A stretch of 6,358 nt of DNA from an uncultured Actinomycetes bacterium (GCA_903911165.1 CAIWCQ010000110.1:1-6358); one strand, 5' to 3'. Shown: positions 1 to 6,358, counted from the stretch's first letter. Translations and numbers: made by a program. Notes: generated from the sequence alone by a model not told the origin.

Positions 1-3000
1 TGGCTGGTTTCGCGGGACATCACCGTGGTGTCGACGGTGCCGACGCTTGCGGCCCTGTGGCCGGCCGAGGCCCTGGAGGCGGTCCGGCTGTTGATTTTCG
101 GTGGGGAGGCCTGTCCGCCGGAGTTGGCCGAGCGACTGGTCACCGACGGCCGCGAGGTGTGGAACACCTACGGACCGACCGAAGCCACCGTGGTGTCCTG
201 CGGCGCACGACTCGACGGCGCCGGACCGGTCAGTATCGGGTTGCCTTTGGATGGCTGGGATCTCGTTGTCGTCGACAGCGCCGGCGCCCCGGTGGAACTC
301 GGCGGGGTCGGCGAACTGGTGATCGGCGGACTGGGCCTGGCGCGCTACCTCGACCCGGCGAAGGATGCCGAAAAGTACGCGCCGATGCCGTCGCTGGGCT
401 GGAACCGCGCCTACCGCAGCGGCGACCTGGTGCGGTTGGAAGCCGACGGGCTGTACTTCCAGGGCCGGGCCGACGATCAGGTGAAGGTCGGCGGGCGCCG
501 CATCGAACTCGGCGAGGTCGACTCCGCTCTCGTGCACCTGCCCGGAGTCAGTGGCGGTGCTGCCGCCGTGCGCAGGACTGCCGGTGGCACACCGGTTTTG
601 GTCGGATACATCGCCTCGGCCGACCCCGCCTTCGACCTGGATGTAGCGCGCGCGCACCTCACCGCATCGTTGCCAGCGGCCATGGTCCCCCGGCTGGTGC
701 TGCTCGACGAACTGCCTACCCGGACATCGGGAAAGGTCGACCGGGATGCACTACCGTGGCCCGCCCCCGGTCACGAGGATCATGACGGCCCCGAACTCGG
801 CGGCACTATGGGCTGGCTTGCGGGGCTGTGGCGGGACGTCCTCGGTGCGGCGGTCGACGGTCCCGAGGCAGACTTCTTCGCTCTCGGTGGCGGTTCACTG
901 TCCGCCGCGCAGTTGGTGGTCGCTCTGCGCGGACGCTATCCCGGGCTGACGGTCGCCCAGCTCTACGACCATCCCAGGCTCGGATCCCTGGCGGGTTTCC
1001 TCGACGACATCGACGAGCGCAACCCCGCGCCCGTCGCCGTCACGCCGCGAACGGTCGCTCCGACTCCGCTGTCCACCCAGGCGGCGCAGGTTCTCCTCAC
1101 CGTGCCACTGGCGACGCTGACCGGCCTGCAGTGGGTGACCTGGCTCGCGCTGATCAACAACATCGTGGCCGGAATCTTTCCGGTGCCGTGGCTGGTGCCG
1201 GTGAGTTGGTGGCTGATCGGCGGCGCATTCGCGGCGTTCATCACCCCGGTCGGTCGGATGGGCATCGCCGTTGTGGGGGCCAGAATTTTATTGCGCGGTC
1301 TGAAGCCGGGCAGCTACCGCCGCGGCGGGTCCGAACACATGAGGGTGTGGCTGGCCGAGCGATTGGCTGATGCCAGCGGTGCAGAGAACCAGGCCGGTGC
1401 ACCGTGGCTGGTGTATTACGCACGGGCACTGGGTAATTCAGTCGGTAAGGGTGTGGACTTGCACTCAGCACCGCCGGTGACCGGCTTGTTGGCCCTGGGC
1501 CACCGCAGTTCGGTCGAACCCGAGGTCGACCTAAGCGGGCACTGGATCGACGGCGATGAGTTCCACGTCGGCCCGATCACCATCGGTGACGACGCGACCA
1601 TCGGGGCGCGAACCGCGCTGCTGCCCGGCTCGGTCATCGGAAAGAACGCCGACGTGGCAGCGGGCTCGGCCGTCGTCGGCAAAGTCAAAAGCGGCCAGTA
1701 CTGGAAGGGCTCGCCTGCGATCAAATCGGGTAAGGCTCGCCACCCCTGGCCCGACCACCGACCACCGCGGGCTGCGCACTGGGTATTCGTCTACGGAGTG
1801 TCCTCGCTGCTCCTTGGGGCGTTGCCGCTGGCATCGCTGACCGCGGGACTCGCAGTTCTCGCCTACCCGGTGCGCCGCACAGCCACCCTCGGCGACGCGG
1901 TCGTCGCCGCCGCACCGTGGATCCCGGTGGCCACGGGAGTCGCGCTGGTGGTTTATGCGGCGCTGACGGTGATCGGGGTGCGGTTGCTCTCGCTTGGTCT
2001 GCGCGAGGGTTACCACCCGGTCCGCAGCCGCGTGGGCTGGCAACTGTGGGCAACAGAGCGGCTGATGGATGCCGCACGCAGCTATCTGTTCCCGCTCTAC
2101 GCCAGTCTGTTGACCCCGGTGTGGCTGCGCGTGCTCGGCGCGAAGGTGGGGCGCAACACCGAAATCTCGACTGCGCTGCTGACGCCGAAATTCACCGTGA
2201 TCGAGGATGGGGCATTTCTGGCCGATGACACTATGGTCGCGTCCTACGAACTCGGCGGTGGCTGGATCCACGTCGCCACGGCCACCGTCGGCAAGCGGGC
2301 ATTCCTGGGCAACTCGGGTATCACCCAGCCCGGCCGTCGGGTTCCCGACGACGGTCTGGTTGCGGTGCTCTCCGCCACCCCAGCGAAGGCCAAGGCCGGT
2401 TCATCGTGGCTGGGAAGTCCACCAATTCGGTTGCGCCGCAATGCCGATAGCGCCGATCCGGCGCTGACCTACGACCCGCCGATGCGCCTGAAACTCATGC
2501 GCTCCGCCGTCGAAACCTGCCGGCTGCTGCCGGTGATGGTGACGTTCGCCATCGGGGCGGCAACACTGGCCGGCCTGCAGATGCTTGTTCTGCGCGGCGG
2601 GTACGGCCTGGCCGCACTGGGCGGTGGTGTGGTGCTACTGGTAGCCGGGGCAGTCGCGGGTGTCTGCGCTGTGGTCGCAAAGTGGCTTGTGGTGGGAAGG
2701 ATCAGAGTTGGCGAGCACGCACTGTGGTCGTCGTTCATCTGGCGAAACGAGGTGTCGGACACCTTCGTCGAAACGGTGGCTGCGCCGTGGTTCGCCCGGG
2801 CTGCCAGTGGTACGCCGGTGATGAACGTGTGGCTACGGGCGTTGGGTGCCAAGATTGGCCGAGGTGTGTGGTGCGAAACGTACTGGCTGCCCGAGGCGGA
2901 TCTGGTGAGGTTGGGCGACGGCAGCACGGTGAATCGTGGCTGCGTGGTGCAGACCCACCTGTTCCACGACCGGATCATGCGGATGGACACCGTTGTCCTT

Positions 3001-3216
3001 GAGAATGGCGCGACGCTGGGAACGCATTGCGTGGCGCTGCCCGCATCCCGTATCGGCGCGGGGGCGACGATCGGGCCCGCGTCATTGGTGATGCGGGGCG
3101 ATGAGGTGCCGCCCTCAACCCGCTGGCAAGGCAATCCCATTGCCCCGTGGCAGGTTGGGCGCAAGACGGCCGGAAACCCAGGCCGATCGCCGGGAGCGCC
3201 GGGAATGCCGGAGTGA
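1..3216 (+). CDS. Pls/PosA-family non-ribosomal peptide synthetase (poly-amino-acid synthetase type), 5' end missing
   Basis: The frame is open from base 1, giving 1071 residues before the TGA. The N-terminal part of the adenylation (A) domain lies upstream; about 250 residues are missing if the full length is near the roughly 1,300 aa of epsilon-poly-lysine synthetase. Residue numbers here count from base 1. Visible A-domain motifs are NTYGPTEATV (55-64), YRSGDLVR (138-145), GRADDQVKVGGRR (from 155) and PTRTSGKVDR (from 239, catalytic Lys about 245). A carrier domain follows with DFFALGGGSL, its phosphopantetheine Ser at 299. Then come six hydrophobic segments (about 361-388, 394-415, 593-623, 635-665, 841-864, 870-896) and three hexapeptide-repeat beta-helix domains (about 472-578, 705-810, 941-1048). 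There is no condensation or thioesterase domain. In the characterised relative Pls, the A domain activates lysine, the carrier holds it, and the tandem C-terminal domains join it to a free amino-acid or oligomer acceptor at the membrane. The family call is strong; the substrate here is unknown. The last 20 residues are a Gly/Pro-rich tail. Confidence 0.93.
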   Translation, partial: WLVSRDITVVSTVPTLAALWPAEALEAVRLLIFGGEACPPELAERLVTDGREVWNTYGPTEATVVSCGARLDGAGPVSIGLPLDGWDLVVVDSAGAPVELGGVGELVIGGLGLARYLDPAKDAEKYAPMPSLGWNRAYRSGDLVRLEADGLYFQGRADDQVKVGGRRIELGEVDSALVHLPGVSGGAAAVRRTAGGTPVLVGYIASADPAFDLDVARAHLTASLPAAMVPRLVLLDELPTRTSGKVDRDALPWPAPGHEDHDGPELGGTMGWLAGLWRDVLGAAVDGPEADFFALGGGSLSAAQLVVALRGRYPGLTVAQLYDHPRLGSLAGFLDDIDERNPAPVAVTPRTVAPTPLSTQAAQVLLTVPLATLTGLQWVTWLALINNIVAGIFPVPWLVPVSWWLIGGAFAAFITPVGRMGIAVVGARILLRGLKPGSYRRGGSEHMRVWLAERLADASGAENQAGAPWLVYYARALGNSVGKGVDLHSAPPVTGLLALGHRSSVEPEVDLSGHWIDGDEFHVGPITIGDDATIGARTALLPGSVIGKNADVAAGSAVVGKVKSGQYWKGSPAIKSGKARHPWPDHRPPRAAHWVFVYGVSSLLLGALPLASLTAGLAVLAYPVRRTATLGDAVVAAAPWIPVATGVALVVYAALTVIGVRLLSLGLREGYHPVRSRVGWQLWATERLMDAARSYLFPLYASLLTPVWLRVLGAKVGRNTEISTALLTPKFTVIEDGAFLADDTMVASYELGGGWIHVATATVGKRAFLGNSGITQPGRRVPDDGLVAVLSATPAKAKAGSSWLGSPPIRLRRNADSADPALTYDPPMRLKLMRSAVETCRLLPVMVTFAIGAATLAGLQMLVLRGGYGLAALGGGVVLLVAGAVAGVCAVVAKWLVVGRIRVGEHALWSSFIWRNEVSDTFVETVAAPWFARAASGTPVMNVWLRALGAKIGRGVWCETYWLPEADLVRLGDGSTVNRGCVVQTHLFHDRIMRMDTVVLENGATLGTHCVALPASRIGAGATIGPASLVMRGDEVPPSTRWQGNPIAPWQVGRKTAGNPGRSPGAPGMPE
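1078..3144 (+). repeat. Three-fold internal protein repeat: two membrane segments plus one beta-helix domain
   Basis: Within the synthetase, a unit of two TM helices followed by a left-handed beta-helix occurs three times (helix domains at about nt 1414-1734, 2113-2430 and 2821-3144). Each helix domain opens with a similar element: ARALGNSVGKG, LRVLGAKVGRN and LRALGAKIGRG. Each closes with YWKGSPAI, SWLGSPPI and RWQGNPIAP. Repeats 1 and 3 carry His-containing turns (GHWIDGDEFH and THLFHDRIM) before the I/V-G-x-x-A hexapeptides. Repeat 2 has YELGGGWIH there and weaker hexapeptide periodicity. The repeat is protein-level, not a nucleotide repeat, so it reflects old duplication. It matches the six-TM, three-tandem-domain layout described for Pls. 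Confidence 0.8.
3213..3216 (+). promoter_or_regulatory. GTGA start/stop overlap, synthetase to M1 peptidase
   Basis: The GTG start of the peptidase (3213-3215) overlaps the TGA stop of the synthetase (3214-3216). A GGGA element at 3201-3204 lies 8 nt before the GTG and can serve as a weak Shine-Dalgarno site. An in-frame GTG at 3147 would add 22 residues, but these are read out of frame from the synthetase tail and do not look like an M1 N-terminus, so 3213 is preferred. The overlap implies translational coupling. Confidence 0.75.
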
Positions 3217-4541
3217 AGAACACCGCGAAAAAGTCGCGGAAGACACCGGTGATCGACCCCTACCTGCCGAACAGCGGCAACTTCGGTTACCGGGTTTCGC
3301 GCTACGAACTCGATGTGGAGTACAAGGTCGCCAGCAACCGCCTCAGCGGTACGGCGACCATCACCGCCGCCACCCTCGCGTCCCTTCATACGTTCACGCT
3401 CGACTTGCACGACTCCATGAAGGCGACAAAGGTCACCGTGAACTCCCACCGGCCGGCCCACTTCGCCGCCTCGGCGGGCAAGCTGCGGATACGACTGTCC
3501 GATCCGCTGCCGGCGGGCTCGGCGATGTCGATCGTCATCCGCTACACCGGCGCACCTCAGTTAATCCGGAGCCTCTGGGGCGACGTGGGCTTCGAGGAAC
3601 TGTCCAACGGCGTGTTGGTGGCAGGCCAGCCCAACGGTTCACCGTCGTGGTTTCCCTGCGATGACCATCCCAGTTCGAAGGCCAGCTACCGAACCACGAT
3701 CAGCACCGACAGCCCGTACTACGCGTTGGCTGCCGGGGAACTGGTATCAAAGCGGGTCCGGGCGGGCCAGACAGTGTGGACCTACGAACAACCCGAACCG
3801 ACCTCGACCTATCTGGCCACCCTGCAGATCGGCATCTACTCAGCTCACCGGCTGCCCAAGGCCCCGGTGGTGATGACGGCGATCCTCCCCGATCGGCTGC
3901 GCCTTAACTTCGATCGTGACTTCGCCCGCCAGAGCGACATGATGAAGCTTTTCATCAAATTGTTCGGCCCCTATCCGCTGGCCAGCGGCTACACCGTGGT
4001 GGTGACCGACGATGAACTCGAGATTCCCCTTGAGGCGCAAGGGGTCTCGATCTTCGGCGCCAACCACTGCGACGGGACGGGCGGATCGGAACGGTTGATC
4101 GCGCACGAACTCGCCCACCAGTGGTTCGGCAACAGTGTCACAGTGCGCCGTTGGCGCGACATCTGGCTGCACGAGGGATTCGCCTGCTACGCCGAATGGC
4201 TCTGGTCGGAGAATTCCGGTGGACCCAGTGCCGACGAACTCGCCCGTCGTTACCACCGCAAACTCGCCGAGTTACCCGCGGATCTTGTGCTATCCGACCC
4301 GGGTGCCGCGGAGATGTTTGACGATCGGGTCTACAAACGCGGCGCGCTGACCCTGCATGCATTACGCGGCATCATCGGCGATGACAGATTTTTCGCACTT
4401 TTACGCGACTGGACCACACGCCACCGGCACGGCACCGTTGTCACTGACGACTTCACCGGACTGGCCGCGAACTACGCTGATGAATCACTGCGCCCACTGT
4501 GGGACACCTGGCTTCACTCCACACCGGTACCGCCGCTGTGA
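3213..4541 (+). CDS. Compact M1-family zinc metallopeptidase (aminopeptidase type)
   Basis: The product is 442 aa from the GTG at 3213. The zinc site is complete: HELAH at residues 298-302 (ligands His298 and His302, general base Glu299) and WLHEGFACYAEW with the third ligand Glu321, giving the HExxH-x18-E spacing of M1 gluzincins. Tyr374 in VYKRGA fits the transition-state-stabilising Tyr. The N-terminus (DPYLPNSGNFGYRVSRYEL) begins the usual beta-domain. The GAMEN substrate motif is replaced by IPLEAQ (271-276), keeping Glu274. At about half the length of PepN it lacks the C-terminal helical domain, as in other short actinobacterial M1 enzymes. There is no signal peptide or membrane helix, so it is probably cytoplasmic. 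Epsilon-poly-lysine producers carry Zn aminopeptidases that degrade the polymer. The coupling here suggests, but does not prove, that this enzyme trims or degrades the synthetase product. It could instead be a general aminopeptidase. Confidence 0.93.
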   Translation: MKNTAKKSRKTPVIDPYLPNSGNFGYRVSRYELDVEYKVASNRLSGTATITAATLASLHTFTLDLHDSMKATKVTVNSHRPAHFAASAGKLRIRLSDPLPAGSAMSIVIRYTGAPQLIRSLWGDVGFEELSNGVLVAGQPNGSPSWFPCDDHPSSKASYRTTISTDSPYYALAAGELVSKRVRAGQTVWTYEQPEPTSTYLATLQIGIYSAHRLPKAPVVMTAILPDRLRLNFDRDFARQSDMMKLFIKLFGPYPLASGYTVVVTDDELEIPLEAQGVSIFGANHCDGTGGSERLIAHELAHQWFGNSVTVRRWRDIWLHEGFACYAEWLWSENSGGPSADELARRYHRKLAELPADLVLSDPGAAEMFDDRVYKRGALTLHALRGIIGDDRFFALLRDWTTRHRHGTVVTDDFTGLAANYADESLRPLWDTWLHSTPVPPL

Positions 4542-4557
4542 CTGACGGCGGCACCGG
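4524..4557 (+). promoter_or_regulatory. Stem-loop spanning the peptidase stop and the membrane-protein start
   Basis: CCGGTACCGCCG (4524-4535) pairs with CGGCGGCACCGG (4546-4557) at 11 of 12 positions, the only mismatch being A4529 with C4552. The 10-nt loop (4536-4545) holds the overlapping GTGA (4538-4541), which is both the peptidase stop and the likely GTG start of the next gene. No T-tract follows, so a classical intrinsic terminator is unlikely. The right arm includes the GC-rich bases just upstream of the alternative ATG at 4559. A role in coupling translation of the membrane protein to that of the peptidase is inferred. GC-rich coding DNA forms such stems by chance at times. Confidence 0.5.
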
Positions 4558-5815
4558 GATGGACGCCTTGGGCGCCTCGGCCGGACCGGTCGCTCGCGGC
4601 AGTGTTGCGCGGGTTGGATTGGCGACCGCCATCAGCGCGGCGTGCGGCTACGCGGTTCTCTATCTGGCCGCGCGCAACCTGGACCCCGCGGGGTTTTCGG
4701 TTTTCGGAGTGTTCTGGGGCGCCTTCGGGTTAGTCACCGGCGCCGCCAACGGACTACTTCAGGAGGCCGCGCGCGACGTGCGGGCCAACCGCGCAACGAC
4801 CCCGGTTGCCGGCGGTCCACACACCAATCCGATGCGGGTCGCCGCCGGGGTCGGCCTCGCCGCGGCGGCGGTCATCGGCATTAGTTCGCCGCTGTGGGCT
4901 CCGCAGGTTTTCGCCGAGGAGCGAGGACTGTCGGTGCTACTGCTCTCGGCGGGCCTGGCCGGCTTCTGTCTGCACGCGACCCTGCTGGGAATGTTCGCCG
5001 GAGTGGGTCAATGGGGCCGTTACGGCGCACTGATGGTGACCGACGCCGTGATTCGGGTCGTCATCGCCGCGGCGGCGTTCCTGCTCGGCTGGGACCTGAC
5101 CGGCTTCCTGTGGGCCACCGTCGGGGGTGCAGTGGCATGGGTGCTGATGCTGACAGTGTCGGCCGGGGCGCGCAGTGCGGCCCGGTTACGCACGCCGGGC
5201 AGCATCGCGACATTTCTGCGCGGGGCGTCGCATTCAATCGCGGCATCGGGTGCGAGTGCGATCCTGGTGATGGGGTTTCCGGTTCTTCTCAAGGCCACGT
5301 CGGGGCAACTCGGCGCGGCGGGCGGGGTGGTGATTCTCGCGGTCACCCTGACCCGGGCTCCATTGCTGGTGCCGATGACGGCCATGCAGGGCAATTTGAT
5401 CGCCTACTTTGTCGATCACGCGGCCCGGCACCATGGCGCCCGCCTGCGGGCCCTGGTGAAACCCGCCGCCGTGATCATGGTGGTCGGGTTCCCGGGGATC
5501 CTGGCCGCCGGGTTACTGGGACCCTGGCTGTTGCGGGTCGCCTTCGGTCCGCAGTACCAGACCTCCGGCACGTTACTTGCCTGGCTGACGGCGGCGGCGG
5601 TATCGATCGCCGTCCTGACCCTCACCGGTTCGGCGACGGTGGCCGCGGCATTGCACCGGGCGTACGCGCTGGGCTGGGTGGCTGCCACGGTGGCCGCGGC
5701 GGGTTTGCTCACCCTGCCTTTGGACCTTGCGACGCGCACGGTGGTGGCCCTCCTGTGCGGACCACTGGTCGGGATCGCTGTCCACCTCGCGGCATTGGCT
5801 CGGGCCGGCGACTGA
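4538..5815 (+). CDS. Polytopic membrane protein, MOP/polysaccharide-flippase-like (similar to mycobacterial Rv3630/Rv1510 type)
   Basis: The product is 425 aa if it starts at the GTG at 4538, which forms a GTGA overlap with the peptidase stop, or 418 aa from the ATG at 4559. The upstream in-frame start at 4499 would extend 39 nt into the peptidase and is less likely. The sequence is almost entirely hydrophobic, with about 12 predicted helices separated by short basic or Gly/Pro loops (for example near residues 26-45, 55-75, 101-118, 130-155, 165-185, 190-210, 235-255, 260-282, 305-330, 345-368, 373-395 and 400-418). The N-terminal pattern, a first helix followed by ARNLDPAGFSVFGVFWG, is typical of Wzx/MATE-like oligosaccharide flippases. 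In M. tuberculosis a protein of this size and kind (Rv3630) lies directly before the glycosyltransferase Rv3631, the same order as here. A flippase for a polyprenyl-linked sugar is a reasonable inference; the substrate is unproven. No catalytic residues can be named. Confidence 0.82.
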   Translation: MTDGGTGMDALGASAGPVARGSVARVGLATAISAACGYAVLYLAARNLDPAGFSVFGVFWGAFGLVTGAANGLLQEAARDVRANRATTPVAGGPHTNPMRVAAGVGLAAAAVIGISSPLWAPQVFAEERGLSVLLLSAGLAGFCLHATLLGMFAGVGQWGRYGALMVTDAVIRVVIAAAAFLLGWDLTGFLWATVGGAVAWVLMLTVSAGARSAARLRTPGSIATFLRGASHSIAASGASAILVMGFPVLLKATSGQLGAAGGVVILAVTLTRAPLLVPMTAMQGNLIAYFVDHAARHHGARLRALVKPAAVIMVVGFPGILAAGLLGPWLLRVAFGPQYQTSGTLLAWLTAAAVSIAVLTLTGSATVAAALHRAYALGWVAATVAAAGLLTLPLDLATRTVVALLCGPLVGIAVHLAALARAGD

Positions 5816-5846
5816 ATCGTCACCGCCGCAGCGTCGGTTCGGCAAC

Positions 5847-6358
5847 GTGTACGTTGTGGTCATCGACCCCTCTCGCGTCTGGATCATCGTCCCGGCTTTC
5901 AACGAGGCGCAGGTCATCGGCGATGTCGTCGCGGACCTGCGGTCGGTGTTCGCCCATGTGGTGTGCGTGGATGACGGCAGCAGCGACACCACCGCCGAAA
6001 CCGCCCTGCGCGCCGGAGCGCACGTGGTGTCGCATCCGGTGAACCTCGGTCAGGGTGCGGCGATTCAGACCGGTGTGGAGTACTCCCGCAGCCAGCCCGG
6101 CGCCGCCGTCTTCGCAACCTTCGACGCCGACGGTCAGCACCGACTCAAAGATGTCGTGTCGATGATGGAGAGGCTGTCCCGCGGCGATGTCGACATCGTG
6201 ATCGGCACGCGCTTCGCCGGCTCGACGATCAGCCACACTCCGCCGCTCAAACGGCTCATCCTGCGGGCTGCGGCGTGGCTCAGTCCGAGCAGCCGTCGAC
6301 TGGGCCTGACCGACGCCCACAATGGTCTGCGGGCTTTCGGTAAGACCGTCGCCGATAA
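5847..6358 (+). CDS. ppgS: Family 2 glycosyltransferase, polyprenyl-phosphate sugar synthase type, probable PpgS (Rv3631) orthologue, 3' end missing
   Basis: The frame runs open off the window end, giving 170 residues. Either GTG 5847 or GTG 5856 could be the start; neither has a clear Shine-Dalgarno sequence, and the gap to the previous stop is 31 or 40 nt. GT-A/GT2 motifs from the 5847 start are IIVPAFNEAQVIGDV (13-27), VCVDDGSSDTT (39-49, nucleotide-binding aspartates), NLGQGAAIQTG (66-76), TFDADGQH (91-98, the metal-binding DxD-like triad Asp94-Ala-Asp96) and IGTRF (119-123). TDAHNGLRAF (155-164) is the late motif of DPM/undecaprenyl-phosphate sugar synthases. These enzymes transfer a sugar from a nucleotide donor to a polyprenyl phosphate at the cytoplasmic face. 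In M. tuberculosis, PpgS (Rv3631, 241 aa) makes decaprenyl-phospho-N-acetylgalactosamine for the galactosamine of arabinogalactan and is followed by a small membrane partner, Rv3632. The family is sure; the ppgS assignment rests on remembered gene order and motif similarity, and donor specificity cannot be read from sequence. Confidence 0.85.
   Translation, partial: MYVVVIDPSRVWIIVPAFNEAQVIGDVVADLRSVFAHVVCVDDGSSDTTAETALRAGAHVVSHPVNLGQGAAIQTGVEYSRSQPGAAVFATFDADGQHRLKDVVSMMERLSRGDVDIVIGTRFAGSTISHTPPLKRLILRAAAWLSPSSRRLGLTDAHNGLRAFGKTVAD

Noticed and set aside
1531..2271. 246-aa minus-strand open frame
   Set aside because: It is antisense to the synthetase with no domain-like pattern; a shadow frame.
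3167..3185. CGGCC/GGCCG 5-bp hairpin near the end of the synthetase
   Set aside because: It is short, lies in GC-rich coding sequence and has no T-tract; expected by chance.
2469..3461. 330-aa open frame on the minus strand
   Set aside because: It lies opposite the strongly supported synthetase and peptidase. Its translation has no recognisable domain and is rich in Arg/Pro/Ser/Thr, as expected for an antisense frame in GC-rich coding DNA.
4524..4557. The junction hairpin read as an intrinsic terminator
   Set aside because: No T-tract follows the stem, and the downstream gene begins within it, so termination here would be poorly placed.
5850..5855. TACGTT as a possible TANNNT -10 element for the GT2
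   Set aside because: There is no -35 match, and a start about 7 nt downstream would fall after both candidate GTG codons with no suitable leaderless start nearby.
4894..6042. 382-aa open frame on the plus strand across the membrane-protein/GT2 boundary
   Set aside because: It is a shifted frame with Gly/Arg-rich low-complexity translation. It overlaps two genes with clear family signatures.
5820..6320. 166-aa minus-strand open frame opposite the GT2
   Set aside because: The plus-strand frame has all GT2 motifs; the antisense frame has none and is explained by GC-rich codon structure.

Overview
The window is GC-rich with strong G/C preference at third codon positions, GTG starts and 4-nt start/stop overlaps. 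With the protein families present, this points to a mycolic-acid actinobacterium, most likely Mycobacterium/Mycolicibacterium. That is an inference, because no rRNA or species marker is present. All real genes lie on the + strand, and coding density is close to 100 percent.

Layout: (1) 1-3216 is the 3' four-fifths of a Pls/PosA-type non-ribosomal peptide synthetase: the end of an adenylation domain, a carrier (thiolation) domain, then six membrane segments alternating with three left-handed beta-helix (hexapeptide-repeat) domains. It has no condensation or thioesterase domain. This is the architecture of epsilon-poly-L-lysine synthetase. (2) 3213-4541 is a compact M1-family zinc metallopeptidase, overlapping the synthetase by GTGA. 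(3) 4538-5815 is a roughly 12-TM MOP-superfamily-like membrane protein, resembling the flippase-like Rv3630/Rv1510 proteins of M. tuberculosis, again with a GTGA overlap. (4) 5847 to the window end is the 5' part of a family 2 glycosyltransferase of the polyprenyl-phosphate-sugar synthase type, probably the PpgS (Rv3631) orthologue.

Interpretation: the first two genes look like a module that makes and trims or degrades an amino-acid polymer (or a short isopeptide). The last two look like the mycobacterial locus that makes, and perhaps flips, a decaprenyl-phosphate-linked aminosugar (galactosamine of arabinogalactan). Tight coupling of genes 1-3 suggests co-expression, so a cell-envelope amine or peptide modification is a reasonable hypothesis. 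The product of the synthetase cannot be read from the sequence, since part of the adenylation domain lies outside the window. A strong stem-loop with the stop/start overlap of genes 2 and 3 in its loop is the main non-coding signal. I found no RNA genes, mobile elements, CRISPR arrays or convincing promoters or terminators. The only intergenic gap is about 31 nt (5816-5846).
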